Shown: in pieces, positions 18,501 to 26,908 of the stretch
Numbering within the stretch: position 1 is the stretch's first letter
How the letters are laid out: the number at the start of each line of letters is the position of its first letter
Made by a program: the position numbers and the translations under genes
Source: Nitrospirillum pindoramense
GTDB lineage: Bacteria; Pseudomonadota; Alphaproteobacteria; Azospirillales; Azospirillaceae
Reading direction: 5' to 3'
Length of the DNA stretch: 64,000 nt
Assembly: GCF_007827955.1 (NCBI RefSeq)
Contig: NZ_VITR01000005.1
Span: 372,001 to 436,000 of the forward strand
The notes under the pieces: generated by a model
The model's database searches: none
The model's input: the letters and a program-made list of their open reading frames with translations, nothing else
What the model was told of the DNA's origin: nothing

Positions 18501-18612
18501 ACAACACGGCTTCCAGGCTCAGCGCAGTTGCTGCTTCATAGTCTCGGCGGGATAATGCCGCATCGATGTCCGCCAGTATTTGGCGCTGGCGCGCAACCAC
18601 GGTATCGGACAT
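15532..18612 (-). CDS. Large bifunctional glycosyltransferase (TPR-like, GT2, GT4)
   Basis: 1026 residues. Residues 1-125 are helical TPR-like repeats (DYEAATALSLEAVLW, MEHAASCFTRALDLD). Residues about 195-340 have a beta-rich linker. A GT2 domain follows (about 360-600): VDVIVPIYGDADVT, ILIVDAPADAAVV, DVVLLNADAMVHGDW (DXD-like) and FGQGYGEENDFCWRARARGWR. A GT4-type domain (about 640-1010) contains VLGAIGMVKGYDVLLDCA and FLPSIWPETWSYTLTEMLAAG. Between them a Cys-containing segment (VWICPRINLVDGSDRYCGEP, then SVCETCVL) could bind a metal. Two transferases in one chain suggest consecutive sugar additions to a surface glycan or glycoprotein. It starts 13 bases after the unknown 267-residue gene. 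Confidence 0.88.
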   Translation of the reverse strand: MSDTVVARQRQILADIDAALSRRDYEAATALSLEAVLWPEARLEGLRYLVQAALGAGRLDDAAHRAAHLARSSGIAADMVLEGVVALARGRMEHAASCFTRALDLDSVHPLAAVGLSQATPLSSPDFPGILERIIPALCWNAETNETCLGMLRGLVASGVVPAVAYPCGGRIDGVAGASAQRAELRWNGLAVAQMPLGVTTADARLCPFSFTVPTALAGRARFDIVVDGTRALGAPLEPAATQPPRLIARAMRIAEEEGNGLIVRAWDAACPTRPVALDLLGPNGQPHRLVFRPEADAKPADAQTVPMLAAEEGVRGILPSTQEPVYWPASVLGSNSERGAPRHRPGTGIRGLDRASPRPVDVIVPIYGDADVTRACLSALRDSLEGAYARPATEIILIVDAPADAAVVALVDEVEARGWATVLRNACNLGFVRTVNRGMALHPDRDVVLLNADAMVHGDWLHRLTLAAYQDAAIGTVTPLSNDATIFSYPDIGGTPLANASIPFLDGLAAATLAGQIADMPTGVGFCFYIRRDCLDDVGYFDAEMFGQGYGEENDFCWRARARGWRHVAALDIFVGHVGGSSFGVEKSDRIAAAIRTLNRLHPDYEPAVHAHIAADPLLPARRALDLAWAQSLGPRNCLVVCPALGGGTDRFVNDQVATLIAEGVGVVVLRAEGWRQPVTERGDMGQAKPPRVFLEIPDMPQLRSLVYKGAAGLPQLMLDLRALGVDRMVVHHVMGVPSILLDMLAGQWPYEVYAHDYVWICPRINLVDGSDRYCGEPPVSVCETCVLSNGHRLHPTDLSVAAWRRSMAAFLARAQRVVCPTQDTARRLTTYLAPLAMAQSPGATIPVLVRPHPDLEVPPVPLPSDPVYPSAVRVAVLGAIGMVKGYDVLLDCARDAQARNLPLEFLVVGYTQDDTPLLETGRVRVAGRYSPEEAPDLLRASQSHLGFLPSIWPETWSYTLTEMLAAGLTVAAFDLGAQAERLRHHGRGMLMPLGVPPSRINDALLELARRQGIVPTGSRGTASP

Positions 18613-18625
18613 CTGGCGAGTAGCC

Positions 18626-19429
18626 TTAACGGGGCAGGACCGCGACCTTCAGAGCCATGAGCGGATCTTGCGGCTGCGACGAGCGGCACATGACGCCGTC
18701 TTGCCCCGTGACATCACCCTGGCGCAGGAACCGTACGGCATAGTCCACCCGATGTGTGTTCGCCAGCCGGCCGACCAAGCGGAAACCGGCGCCCAGCAGC
18801 GGCAGACCACGGCCGGAAATTCCCGCCAGCGTGCCGGCTTTGACCCAAGTGGCGCCTGGGTCGATCGGATTGGCCGCACAATATTCCAGCCCTTCGGCCA
18901 ATTCCGGCGAGCCGCCGACGGTGAAGGCTTCGATCCAAAACAGGTGGTCTCCCGCCGATGCCCATTCGCCACCAGCGAAGGCGCGGTCGCCCATGCGCTG
19001 AATATGCGCAATGAGGCGAACATCAAGAGTTGCGGGCATCATCTCATCCCCCAACTTCTGGACGCCGACGGAGATGGATGAGGAAAGCTGACCACTCAGG
19101 GTGAAGGTGGTTATCAGCAAGGGCGCGGATTGCGCGGTGACGACAAGCGCCACCCCTTCCGAGCCACTGAGCCACGCTGAGGTATTGAGCCCACCGGCGG
19201 TCAGGAATTGCAGTGGCGCATAACCGGCCTGGGAGAGCGAAGACACCTGAACCGAGGGGAAACTAACACCCTTGATCTGCTGTCGCCCTGCCTCGCTCAG
19301 ACGGGCGGTTATGTAATAGGTCCCTTCTGGCAGGGCCATGACCTTGGGCGTGGCCCGAACCGGATCACTGTCGGGTGATGACGTTACGACCGCCGATGTT
19401 TCGGCTGGCGCCAGAGTGTTTGGCTGCAT
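18626..19429 (-). CDS. Unknown protein in surface-glycan group
   Basis: 267 residues, no signal peptide or membrane helix seen. It looks like two beta-rich modules, one beginning LPEGTYYITARLSEAGRQ and the other containing TLDVRLIAHIQRMGDR and DHLFWIEAFTVGGSPE. I do not recognise the family. The position just upstream of the double glycosyltransferase (13-base gap) and downstream of the RTX protein gene suggests a role in producing or modifying the surface protein. The start (ATG 19429) has only a weak ribosome binding site. Confidence 0.6.
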   Translation of the reverse strand: MQPNTLAPAETSAVVTSSPDSDPVRATPKVMALPEGTYYITARLSEAGRQQIKGVSFPSVQVSSLSQAGYAPLQFLTAGGLNTSAWLSGSEGVALVVTAQSAPLLITTFTLSGQLSSSISVGVQKLGDEMMPATLDVRLIAHIQRMGDRAFAGGEWASAGDHLFWIEAFTVGGSPELAEGLEYCAANPIDPGATWVKAGTLAGISGRGLPLLGAGFRLVGRLANTHRVDYAVRFLRQGDVTGQDGVMCRSSQPQDPLMALKVAVLPR

Positions 19430-19497
19430 CGTCTACCGATAAGAAGGTGGAGAATTGCCGAATACTGCCGGCTGAGAGCCCATAAGGCAAGTAAGAC

Positions 19498-19522
19498 TAT
19501 GGCGGGCCAATGGCCCGCCATA
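19498..19522 (-). terminator. Terminator after RTX gene
   Basis: TATGGCGGGCC-AAT-GGCCCGCCATA, an 11-bp perfect stem with a 3-base loop, 27 bases after the RTX stop. The following minus-strand sequence (GTCTTACTT) is T-rich. It probably ends most RTX transcripts while allowing some read-through into the glycosyltransferase genes. Confidence 0.7.
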
Positions 19523-19549
19523 CCTTAATTAAGCTGTTTAACTGACCAA

Positions 19550-20521
19550 TTACTTGACCGTGAACCAATTGATGTTCACACCCGTGGCACCCTGGACCGT
19601 GATGGTAGAGCCATCCGGCAAGGTCAAGGTAGTGTTGCCGTTGCTCACGGTCGCATTGTTGATCAGTGAGATGAGGTCCAGCGACTTGCCACCGTAATTG
19701 GTGGAAGCAAACGCCAGCGTATCCTGCGAGGGGTTGAAGCCCGACACCGTGTCGTTGCCATCGCCCGGGCTGAAGATGAAGACGTCCTTGCCGGCGGCGT
19801 TGCCAACCAAGGAGTCGTTGCCCGCACCACCGATGATGTAGCTGCCACCACCGCTGGCATAGATGGTGTCGTTGCCTGCACCACCACCCAGCGTGTCGGC
19901 ACCGTTGCTGGTGCGACCGTCGATGACGTCGTTACCCGCACCGCCGTTGATGATGTCGTTACCGGCACTCGACGTGATCACATCGTTGGTGGCGGAGCCG
20001 ATGACACTGTCATTACCAGTGCCGGTAATGATGGTGTTCGTACCGGTGCCGACAACGGTGCTGGAGCCGCTCAGCACCAGGAAGTTGTTGCCGGCGTCGC
20101 CGACCACGACCTTGCCACCACTGTTGCCGTCCAGGAACAGCGCGGTCGTATTGCCGGCGGCGGTGCCAGTCAGGACGACGGAGGTCAAGGTGGGATCAAC
20201 GGAAACGTTGGTCACGACGCTGCTGCTGCCGACCGTGCCGGCGGCCGTCTGGGACAGATCCACAGCGGCCAGCGTCGGCGTGGTGGACGATCCACCACTG
20301 ACGACCACGCTGCTCACCGACGACACGCTCGCGGTGCCAAAGGTGATGGTGGAGGACAACGTCGCCGTCGGAGTGTTGGATGATGTCGGCGCCGCGGTCG
20401 TGATGCTCAGCGTGCCGCTGGCGGCGATGACGCTGTTCAAGGCGTTGGCCAGAGCATTCTGACTGGCCTGGGAAATGGATGGCGCCGTCGTGACGCTAAC
20501 ACCACCGGTGACAGTTGGCAT
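19550..20521 (-). CDS. RTX-type calcium-binding repeat protein
   Basis: 323 residues. The first 140 are very rich in Ser, Thr, Ala and Val with almost no charge (TLSITTAAPTSSNTPTATLS), a good field for O-glycosylation. Residues about 145-270 carry hemolysin-type nonapeptide repeats (GGAGNDVIDG, GGGAGNDTIYA, GGAGNDSLVG), which fold as calcium-bound beta rolls. The C-terminus (DVFIFSPGDGNDTVSGF onward) is the usual end module of type I secretion substrates, and no N-terminal signal peptide is seen. GGGGA lies seven bases before the ATG. Followed by glycosyltransferases, it could be the protein they decorate, such as an S-layer or adhesin component; no type I exporter gene is in the window. Confidence 0.85.
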   Translation of the reverse strand: MPTVTGGVSVTTAPSISQASQNALANALNSVIAASGTLSITTAAPTSSNTPTATLSSTITFGTASVSSVSSVVVSGGSSTTPTLAAVDLSQTAAGTVGSSSVVTNVSVDPTLTSVVLTGTAAGNTTALFLDGNSGGKVVVGDAGNNFLVLSGSSTVVGTGTNTIITGTGNDSVIGSATNDVITSSAGNDIINGGAGNDVIDGRTSNGADTLGGGAGNDTIYASGGGSYIIGGAGNDSLVGNAAGKDVFIFSPGDGNDTVSGFNPSQDTLAFASTNYGGKSLDLISLINNATVSNGNTTLTLPDGSTITVQGATGVNINWFTVK

Positions 20522-21084
20522 GATTATATCCCCGCTTAAACGTCACTTAACCACTATTGAACCGCAGCCCGCTGCGGCGCTGACGTATACGTTAAAACCC
20601 CATGGCGAATTTATTAACGCGTTCCGCCAGCCCCGCGTGGTTGTAGGTATAATTCACGCGGCTCGCGGCGCACAAGCCGGATTCAGGAAAACTATCGCTT
20701 TAATTTTAGATTTGAGCACCCGCGCCGCGCCGCCAACAACAGCACATGGCAAAACAGCAATGTTTTTAGACCGTTCGGCCTATACCTTTAGGCGGGAGCG
20801 GCCTCTGGCGATGGCGGCTTGAGCCGCTTGCTGCGCGTCCCGTCGCCTTCGCGGGCGCAGCGATTCGCAGTCAAGCACCTCGCACACCCCCAGGGCCAAA
20901 GGTTAATGAACCTGCGCCGCCATGTTCCTCCATACCTGGACGGAAATCAGCCATTTAAAGGATTGACGCCCCATCATCGCTATGGCTCTTTCCGCGCAGT
21001 CCTTTCACATCTCGGCTATGAGAGTATAAATTTTCTCATATATTCAACACAATGGCCGTAATATCCACAGAGGCTAGGCATTCA
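20522..21084. other. Divergent intergenic region upstream of RTX and UbiA genes
   Basis: About 560 bp with AT-rich stretches near 20520-20620, 20690-20790 and 21000-21060, which likely hold the two divergent promoters. Open frames here look non-coding. I see no RNA gene or clear operator. Confidence 0.4.
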
Positions 21085-22533
21085 ATGAACGGTGCTGAGA
21101 GCAAGCCCGCGGCGCAAATCGCACCAGTGCCCTTGGTGGTCGACATCGACGGCACGCTCATCCGCTCTGACCTTCTTCTTGAGAATTTCTTTACCTTGCT
21201 TTCCAGCAACCCCATCGGCGCGCTGGGTGTCTGGCGCTTGCCGCTGCGCAGCAAAGCATGGCTTAAAGATTATCTATCAAATAAAACGGATCTGGATGTA
21301 TCCACGGTACCGCTTAACCAGCAGGTTATCGATTTTCTCCTGGCCGAAAAAGCCAAAGGTCGGCGGATCTATTTGGCCTCTGCCTCGAACCACAGGCTGG
21401 TGAAGGCGCTTGCCGAACACCTGGGGTTCGTGGATGGGGTGTTCGGCTCAAACGAAAACCTTAACCTCTCGGGGCCGAACAAGGCGGAGTTGCTGTGCCG
21501 GGAGTTCGGCGACAAGGGCTTCGATTACATCGGCAACGACTGGGTGGATATGCCGGTCTGGCGTCGGTGCCGGACGGCGATCGTCACCAACGCTCCCGCC
21601 CGGCTGGTGCGACGGTTGATGGCGGAACGCCATGACGCCGTAGAGCTGCCGGTGCCCCAAGCCGGGGTGAAGGTCTACTTGAAGGCGATCCGGGTCCACC
21701 AGTGGCTGAAAAATCTGCTGGTGTTCGTGCCGCTTCTGGCCAGTCATGACCTGACCGGCGTGACCATCATCGACAGCCTGCTGGCCGCCCTGGCGTACAG
21801 CCTGGCCGCCAGCAGCGCTTATCTGTTGAACGACCTTTTGGACCTGCCCAATGACCGGGCTCATCCCACCAAGCGCAACCGGCCGTTGGCCAGCGGCCGG
21901 TTGCCGCTGATCCAGGGCGCGGCCCTGGTGCCCTTGCTGCTGGCCGTATCGGCCCTGTGCGGCCTGCTGGTGTCCATCAATTTCCTGGCGGTGCTGGCCG
22001 CCTATTATGTGATCACCCTGGCCTACTCGCTGTATCTCAAGCGACATATGTTGATCGATGTTCTGACTCTGGCGGGACTATATACGTTGCGCATTCTGGC
22101 GGGCAGCGCCGCCATTGAGCGTCCTTCGTCTGCCTGGCTGCTCGGCTTCTCCGTTTTCGTCTTCCTCTGCCTGGCACTGATCAAGCGCTATATTGAGCTG
22201 GTTGGCAGCCTGAAGGCCAACAAGGGCAACCCCAAGGGCCGCGGTTATCGGCTGGAGGATCTCAGCATCCTGTCCGGCCTGGCCAGCGCCAGCGGCTATT
22301 GCTCCGTCCTGGTGCTGGCCCTCTACTTCAACAGCCCCGAGGTCCATGCCCTGTACAGCAACCCGTCGCTGCTCTGGCTGGCCTGCGCGCCCCTGCTGTA
22401 TTGGATCAGCCGTCTCCTGCTGCTGGCCCATCGCGGCGAATTGCATGATGACCCCGTGGTCTTTGCCGCCACCGACCGGACCAGCCTGATCACCGGCGCC
22501 ATCATGGTTGCCATCGTCCTGGCGGCGGTGTGA
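21085..22533 (+). CDS. HAD phosphatase - UbiA prenyltransferase fusion (DPPR synthase-like)
   Basis: About 482 residues. An N-terminal HAD phosphatase domain has the catalytic Asp in VVDIDGTLIRSD, a Ser/Thr motif in YLASASNH, and the acidic motif in IGNDWVDMPVW. The C-terminal half is a UbiA-family membrane prenyltransferase with about eight helices and the metal-binding signature NDLLDLPNDRAHPTKRNRPL. UbiA proteins of this subtype transfer 5-phosphoribose from PRPP to decaprenyl phosphate (mycobacterial Rv3806c), and a phosphatase must then remove the 5-phosphate, so one chain may do both steps. ATG 21085 has TAGG upstream; ATG 21052 is an alternative. It starts a tight six-gene operon with DprE1/DprE2-like enzymes. 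Confidence 0.85.
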   Translation: MNGAESKPAAQIAPVPLVVDIDGTLIRSDLLLENFFTLLSSNPIGALGVWRLPLRSKAWLKDYLSNKTDLDVSTVPLNQQVIDFLLAEKAKGRRIYLASASNHRLVKALAEHLGFVDGVFGSNENLNLSGPNKAELLCREFGDKGFDYIGNDWVDMPVWRRCRTAIVTNAPARLVRRLMAERHDAVELPVPQAGVKVYLKAIRVHQWLKNLLVFVPLLASHDLTGVTIIDSLLAALAYSLAASSAYLLNDLLDLPNDRAHPTKRNRPLASGRLPLIQGAALVPLLLAVSALCGLLVSINFLAVLAAYYVITLAYSLYLKRHMLIDVLTLAGLYTLRILAGSAAIERPSSAWLLGFSVFVFLCLALIKRYIELVGSLKANKGNPKGRGYRLEDLSILSGLASASGYCSVLVLALYFNSPEVHALYSNPSLLWLACAPLLYWISRLLLLAHRGELHDDPVVFAATDRTSLITGAIMVAIVLAAV

Positions 22534-22536
22534 CCC

Positions 22537-23865
22537 ATGCGCCAGCCGATCACATCCTGGGGCAATCTGGCCGCTGTCGAGCATGAGGTGGCGACACCCG
22601 CCTTCCGCGAAGAAGCGGGACTCGTCCTTTCCAGCCTTCTGGAAAAGACGAACAGTGTGCTGGCCCACGGCCTGGGCCGCTCCTACGGGGATAGCCCGCT
22701 GAACGGCGGTGGTGGTCTGCTGGTCACCCGCCGCATGGACCGGTGCCATTTCTTCGATACAACCCGCGGGGTCGTGCGCGCGGATGCAGGACTAAGCCTG
22801 GCCGATTTGCACACCATCACCATACCGCGCGGCTGGTTCGTGGCCGTGACGCCGGGCACCAAGTTCGTCACCCTGGGCGGCGCGGTCGCCAATGACGTGC
22901 ATGGCAAGAACCACCATGTGGCGGGGAGCTTCGGCCACCATGTCCGCGCCCTCGGCCTGCGGCGCTCCGACGGGGAGGTCCTCGAATGTGGGCCCGACCG
23001 GAATGCCAACCTATTTCGCGCCACCATCGGCGGTCTGGGCCTGACGGGCCTGATCGAGTGGGTGGAGATCCAATTGCAGGCCATCGCCTCTTCCGACATG
23101 GAGGTGGAGAACCTCCGCTTCGACCATGTCGACCGCTTCTTCGAGTTGGCGGCGGAAAGCCTGGACTGGCCGTACAGCGTGGCCTGGGTCGATTGCCTGA
23201 GCCAGGGTGCGACCCTGGGTCGGGGCATCTTCTCACGCGGGCGCCACGCGGCGGACGGCCCCCGCTTGGCCCAGCCGGCCCGCGCCAAGCTGGCGGTCCC
23301 CCTGACCCCGCCCATCAGCCTGATCAACGGCCTGAGTTTACGCGCCTTCAACGCCGCCTATTACAGCCGCCCGGGCGCGACCTTCGCCGGCCGTTGCCAT
23401 TTCGATGGCTTCTTCTATCCCCTGGATGGTGTGCATCACTGGAACCGGGTCTACGGACCCAAGGGTTTTTATCAGTACCAGTGCGTGGTGCCACCAGCCG
23501 TGGCACGTGGGGCCGTGACGGAATTGCTGGCCCGAATCGCGGCGTCGGGTACGGGATCCTGCCTGGTTGTCCTGAAGAATTTCGGGGACATCGCCCCGGC
23601 CGGCCTCCTGTCCTTCCCCATGGCCGGCACCACGCTGGCCCTGGACTTCCCCAACCAGGGCGCGCGCACCCTGGCGCTGATGGCCGACCTGGATCGCATC
23701 GTGGCATCCGCTGGCGGACGCCTTTATCCGGCCAAGGACGCCCGCATGCCGGCGAATCTGTTCGCGGCAGGTTACCCCGACTTGGCGGACTTCAAGCGAC
23801 ACCTCGATCCGGCCTTCATGTCCGACTTCTGGCGGCGGATGGACCGGAGCTTCCAAACCCAATAA
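22537..23865 (+). CDS. FAD-linked oxidase, decaprenylphosphoryl-ribose 2'-oxidase-like (DprE1)
   Basis: 442 residues, starting three bases after the UbiA stop. The FAD-binding (PP-loop) signature is clear: AHGLGRSYGDSPLN, then TPGTKFVTLGGAVANDVHGK and NHHVAGSFGHHV, closely resembling DprE1 of actinobacteria. The enzyme would oxidise the 2'-OH of polyprenylphosphoryl-ribofuranose to the keto form. The C-terminal DFKRHLDPAFMSDFWRR matches the cap/active-site region. The downstream SDR protein would complete the epimerisation. High confidence in family; substrate is inferred from the operon. Confidence 0.88.
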   Translation: MRQPITSWGNLAAVEHEVATPAFREEAGLVLSSLLEKTNSVLAHGLGRSYGDSPLNGGGGLLVTRRMDRCHFFDTTRGVVRADAGLSLADLHTITIPRGWFVAVTPGTKFVTLGGAVANDVHGKNHHVAGSFGHHVRALGLRRSDGEVLECGPDRNANLFRATIGGLGLTGLIEWVEIQLQAIASSDMEVENLRFDHVDRFFELAAESLDWPYSVAWVDCLSQGATLGRGIFSRGRHAADGPRLAQPARAKLAVPLTPPISLINGLSLRAFNAAYYSRPGATFAGRCHFDGFFYPLDGVHHWNRVYGPKGFYQYQCVVPPAVARGAVTELLARIAASGTGSCLVVLKNFGDIAPAGLLSFPMAGTTLALDFPNQGARTLALMADLDRIVASAGGRLYPAKDARMPANLFAAGYPDLADFKRHLDPAFMSDFWRRMDRSFQTQ

Positions 23866-23884
23866 GCGAACAGGCGTGAACGAG

Positions 23885-24637
23885 ATGACCGGACAGAACG
23901 TGGTGATCCTGGGGGCGACCTCCGCCGTGGCCGAGCGCTATGCCCGGCTGCACGCCGCGCGCGGTGCCCGCTTGGTGCTGGCCGGCCGCGACGCCAAGCG
24001 GCTGGCGGCCATTGCCGCGGATTTGAAGGCGCGGGGGGCAGCGGACGCCCAAGTGGCCCTGGTGGATCTCGCCCTGCCCCAAGATGGCTTCGACGCCGCG
24101 TGGACGGCGATGTCGGCGAAGCTGGAAGACAGGGTGGATACCGTCCTGGTGGCCTATGGCATCCTGGGCGACCAGAAGGCGGCCGAGAGAGACATCACCG
24201 AGATGACCCGCCAGTTGACCACCAACATGACCAGCGCCTGCGCCTGGCTGACGGTCGCGGCCAACTACCTGGAGCGCCAAGGCGAGGGTACGTTGATCGC
24301 CATAGCGTCGGTCGCCGGTGATCGTGGCCGCCAGTCCAACTATGTCTATGGTGCCGCGAAGGGCGGCTTGGCCCTGTTCGCGCAAGGCATGGCCCACCGC
24401 TTCGCCGGCACGAAGGTGAAGGTGCTGACGGTGAAGCCCGGCTTCATCGACACACCCATGACCGATGGTCTGGCCAAGGGCGGACCGTTGTGGGCCACGC
24501 CTGAGAAGGTGGCGGCAGACATCGACACGGCGGCCACCAAGGGCGCCACGACCCTCTACACCCCCTGGTTCTGGATGGGCATCATGATGATCATCCGCAA
24601 CCTGCCCGGAGCCATATTCAACCGGATGAAAATCTAA
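23885..24637 (+). CDS. Short-chain dehydrogenase, DprE2-like
   Basis: About 250 residues with a Rossmann fold: VVILGATSAVAERYARLHA (NAD(P)-binding glycine motif), a catalytic Ser in IAIASVAGDRGR, and YVYGAAKGG (Tyr-xxx-Lys). The C-terminal hydrophobic FWMGIMMIIRNLPGAIF is typical of DprE2-like SDRs and may touch the membrane. It would reduce the 2'-keto intermediate to polyprenylphosphoryl-arabinofuranose. The start is ATG 23885 or GTG 23876. The stop and the next start overlap by one base (TAATG), so it is coupled to the epimerase gene. Confidence 0.87.
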   Translation: MTGQNVVILGATSAVAERYARLHAARGARLVLAGRDAKRLAAIAADLKARGAADAQVALVDLALPQDGFDAAWTAMSAKLEDRVDTVLVAYGILGDQKAAERDITEMTRQLTTNMTSACAWLTVAANYLERQGEGTLIAIASVAGDRGRQSNYVYGAAKGGLALFAQGMAHRFAGTKVKVLTVKPGFIDTPMTDGLAKGGPLWATPEKVAADIDTAATKGATTLYTPWFWMGIMMIIRNLPGAIFNRMKI

Positions 24638-25608
24638 TGGCGGATGAAACCCTGATGCCCAGCCGCACCGACAAGTCCACGGGCAAGATCGTCATCACCG
24701 GCGCCGCCGGCCTGGTGGGCCAGAATCTGGTGGTCCGCTTGAAAGACGCCGGCTACACCAACATCGTCTGCATCGACAAGCATCCGTCGAACACCCCGGC
24801 GCTGGCGCGCATGCACCCGGACCTGACCGTGATCAAGGCCGACTTGGCCCATGAGGACGGCTGGCAGGACAGTTTGAAGGGTGCCGCCACCCTGATCCAG
24901 ATGCACGCCCAGATCGGCGGCCTGGATTGGGCGGAGTTCGAGGACAACAACATCACCGCGACGGAACGGGTGCTGGCCGCCATGCAAGCGGCCGGTGTCC
25001 CCTACCTGATCCACGCCAGTTCCTCCGTCGTGAACTCCATGGCGGTGGATTTCTACACCGAAAGCAAGAAGGCGCAGGAAAAGCTGGTGGATGCCTGCCC
25101 CATCCCCCACGTCACCCTGCGCCCCACCCTGATGTTCGGCTGGTTCGACCGCAAGCACCTGGGTTGGCTCGCCCGCTTCATGCAAAAGGTGCCGGTCTTC
25201 CCCATTCCCGGATCCGGCCGCTACATCCGCCAGCCGTTGTATGTGGGGGATTTCAGTGCCATCATCATCGCCTGCCTGGAAGGCCGGCGCACCGGTACCT
25301 ATGACATCTCGGGCCAGCAAAAGATCACCTACATCGAGCTGATCCGCGCCCTGCGCAAGGCGGTGGGCGCCAAGACACCGTTGCTGCGCATCCCCTATGC
25401 CCTGTTCCACGCGCTGCTGTCGGTCTACGCCCTGGTCGATCGCAACCCGCCCTTCACCACCAAGCAGCTGAAGGCCCTGGTTACCCCCGACGAATTCATC
25501 GTCATCGACTGGCCCGGCATCTTCGGCGTGCGCTCCACCCCCCTGGACGAGGCACTGTCCGTCACCTTCAACGACCCGCGCTACGCCGGCGTCGTCCTCG
25601 ACTTCTGA
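24637..25608 (+). CDS. NAD-dependent epimerase/dehydratase
   Basis: 323-residue extended SDR with the glycine motif KIVITGAAGLVGQNLV, an acidic strand end (VCIDKH), an SS-V motif in IHASSSVVNS and Tyr/Lys in FYTESKKAQEK (YxxxK variant). It probably acts on a nucleotide or lipid-linked sugar. Located between the DprE2-like gene and an FAD oxidoreductase in the same operon; its step in the pathway is not clear from the sequence. Confidence 0.82.
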   Translation: MADETLMPSRTDKSTGKIVITGAAGLVGQNLVVRLKDAGYTNIVCIDKHPSNTPALARMHPDLTVIKADLAHEDGWQDSLKGAATLIQMHAQIGGLDWAEFEDNNITATERVLAAMQAAGVPYLIHASSSVVNSMAVDFYTESKKAQEKLVDACPIPHVTLRPTLMFGWFDRKHLGWLARFMQKVPVFPIPGSGRYIRQPLYVGDFSAIIIACLEGRRTGTYDISGQQKITYIELIRALRKAVGAKTPLLRIPYALFHALLSVYALVDRNPPFTTKQLKALVTPDEFIVIDWPGIFGVRSTPLDEALSVTFNDPRYAGVVLDF

Positions 25609-25630
25609 TTTTCCCGAAGGGTTTCCCGCA

Positions 25631-26908
25631 ATGGCTAAACTTGCCGTCATCGGCGCCGGCGCCATGGGCCTGGCCGCCGCCCATTATGCCCTGAAGGCCG
25701 GCCATGAAGTGGCGGTCTACGAGGTCGACACCCAGCCCGGCGGCATGGCGGCGCACTTCGATTTCGGCGGCCTCAGCATCGAGCGCTATTACCATTTCAT
25801 CTGCAAGTCGGACCAGCCGACCTTCGACCTGCTGGCGGAGCTGGGCATCGCCGACACGCTGAAATGGCGCACCACCTCCATGGGCTATTTCATCGACGGC
25901 AAGCATTACCGCTGGGGCGATCCGCTGGCCCTGCTGTCCTTCCCCCTGTTGGGGCCGATCGACAAGCTGCGCCTGGGCCTGCAGATGTTCCTGACCACCA
26001 AGGCGCGCGACTTCCAATCCATCGAGCATCTGGACGCCGCCACCTGGTTCAAGCGCGGTGCCGGCGAGAAGCCGTTCAACATGCTGTGGAAGCGGTTGCT
26101 GGACCTGAAGTTCTTCGAATTCGCCGATAACGTCTCGGCCAGCTGGATCGCCACCCGCATTCGTCGCATCGGCAACTCACGCCAGTCTCTGATGAAGGAA
26201 CAGCTGGGGTATCTGGAGGGCGGGTCCGAAACCCTGGTCCAGGCCCTGGCCGCCGACATCGCCCGGCGGGGCGGCAGCCTACATCTGGGCGCCAAGGTGG
26301 AGGAGATCGTGGCCGAGGGCGGCCGGGTTACCGGCGTGCGCACGGCGCAAGGATTCTTCCCCGCCGACGCCGTCATCTGCACCGTGCCCACGCCCTACGT
26401 GGCGGGCCTCGTCCCGGCCTTCACCCAGTCCACCAAGGACAAGTACGACGCCATCAAGAACATCGGCGTGGTCTGCGTCATGCTGAAGCTGAAGCGTCCT
26501 GTCACGCGGCACTTCTGGCTGAACGTGAACGACCCGACGATGGAGATCCCCGGCATCATCGAGTTCTCCAACCTGCGGCCCCTGCCCGATACGGTGGTCT
26601 ACATCCCCTACTACATGCCCCACAGCCACCCCAAGTGGGGCTGGACGGATGCCGATTTCGTGGCGGAGACGATGGCCTGCGTGCGGCGCCTGAACCCAGC
26701 CCTGACCGACGCCGACCTGATCGACACCCATGTCGGGCGCCTGCGCTATGCCCAGCCGGTATGCGAGCCCGATTTCCTGGACAAGCTGCCACCGGTGCAG
26801 ACCGAGGTCGCCGGCCTGCAGGTGGCGGACACCTGCTACTACTACCCCGAGGATCGGGGCATCGCGGAAAGCATCCGCTTCGCCAAGCGCATGGTGGACG
26901 CGCTGTGA
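25631..26908 (+). CDS. FAD-dependent oxidoreductase (amine-oxidase/UGM-like fold)
   Basis: 425 residues. The N-terminal KLAVIGAGAMGLAAAHYALK is an ADP-binding beta-alpha-beta unit followed by VYEVDTQPGGMAA, the GG motif of the UDP-galactopyranose mutase/protoporphyrinogen oxidase superfamily. The C-terminal YPEDRGIAESIRFAKRMVDAL closes the FAD site. GAAGGG lies nine bases upstream of the ATG. In an operon that makes polyprenyl-arabinose, a role in forming or modifying a furanose sugar is plausible but not shown. Confidence 0.75.
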   Translation: MAKLAVIGAGAMGLAAAHYALKAGHEVAVYEVDTQPGGMAAHFDFGGLSIERYYHFICKSDQPTFDLLAELGIADTLKWRTTSMGYFIDGKHYRWGDPLALLSFPLLGPIDKLRLGLQMFLTTKARDFQSIEHLDAATWFKRGAGEKPFNMLWKRLLDLKFFEFADNVSASWIATRIRRIGNSRQSLMKEQLGYLEGGSETLVQALAADIARRGGSLHLGAKVEEIVAEGGRVTGVRTAQGFFPADAVICTVPTPYVAGLVPAFTQSTKDKYDAIKNIGVVCVMLKLKRPVTRHFWLNVNDPTMEIPGIIEFSNLRPLPDTVVYIPYYMPHSHPKWGWTDADFVAETMACVRRLNPALTDADLIDTHVGRLRYAQPVCEPDFLDKLPPVQTEVAGLQVADTCYYYPEDRGIAESIRFAKRMVDAL

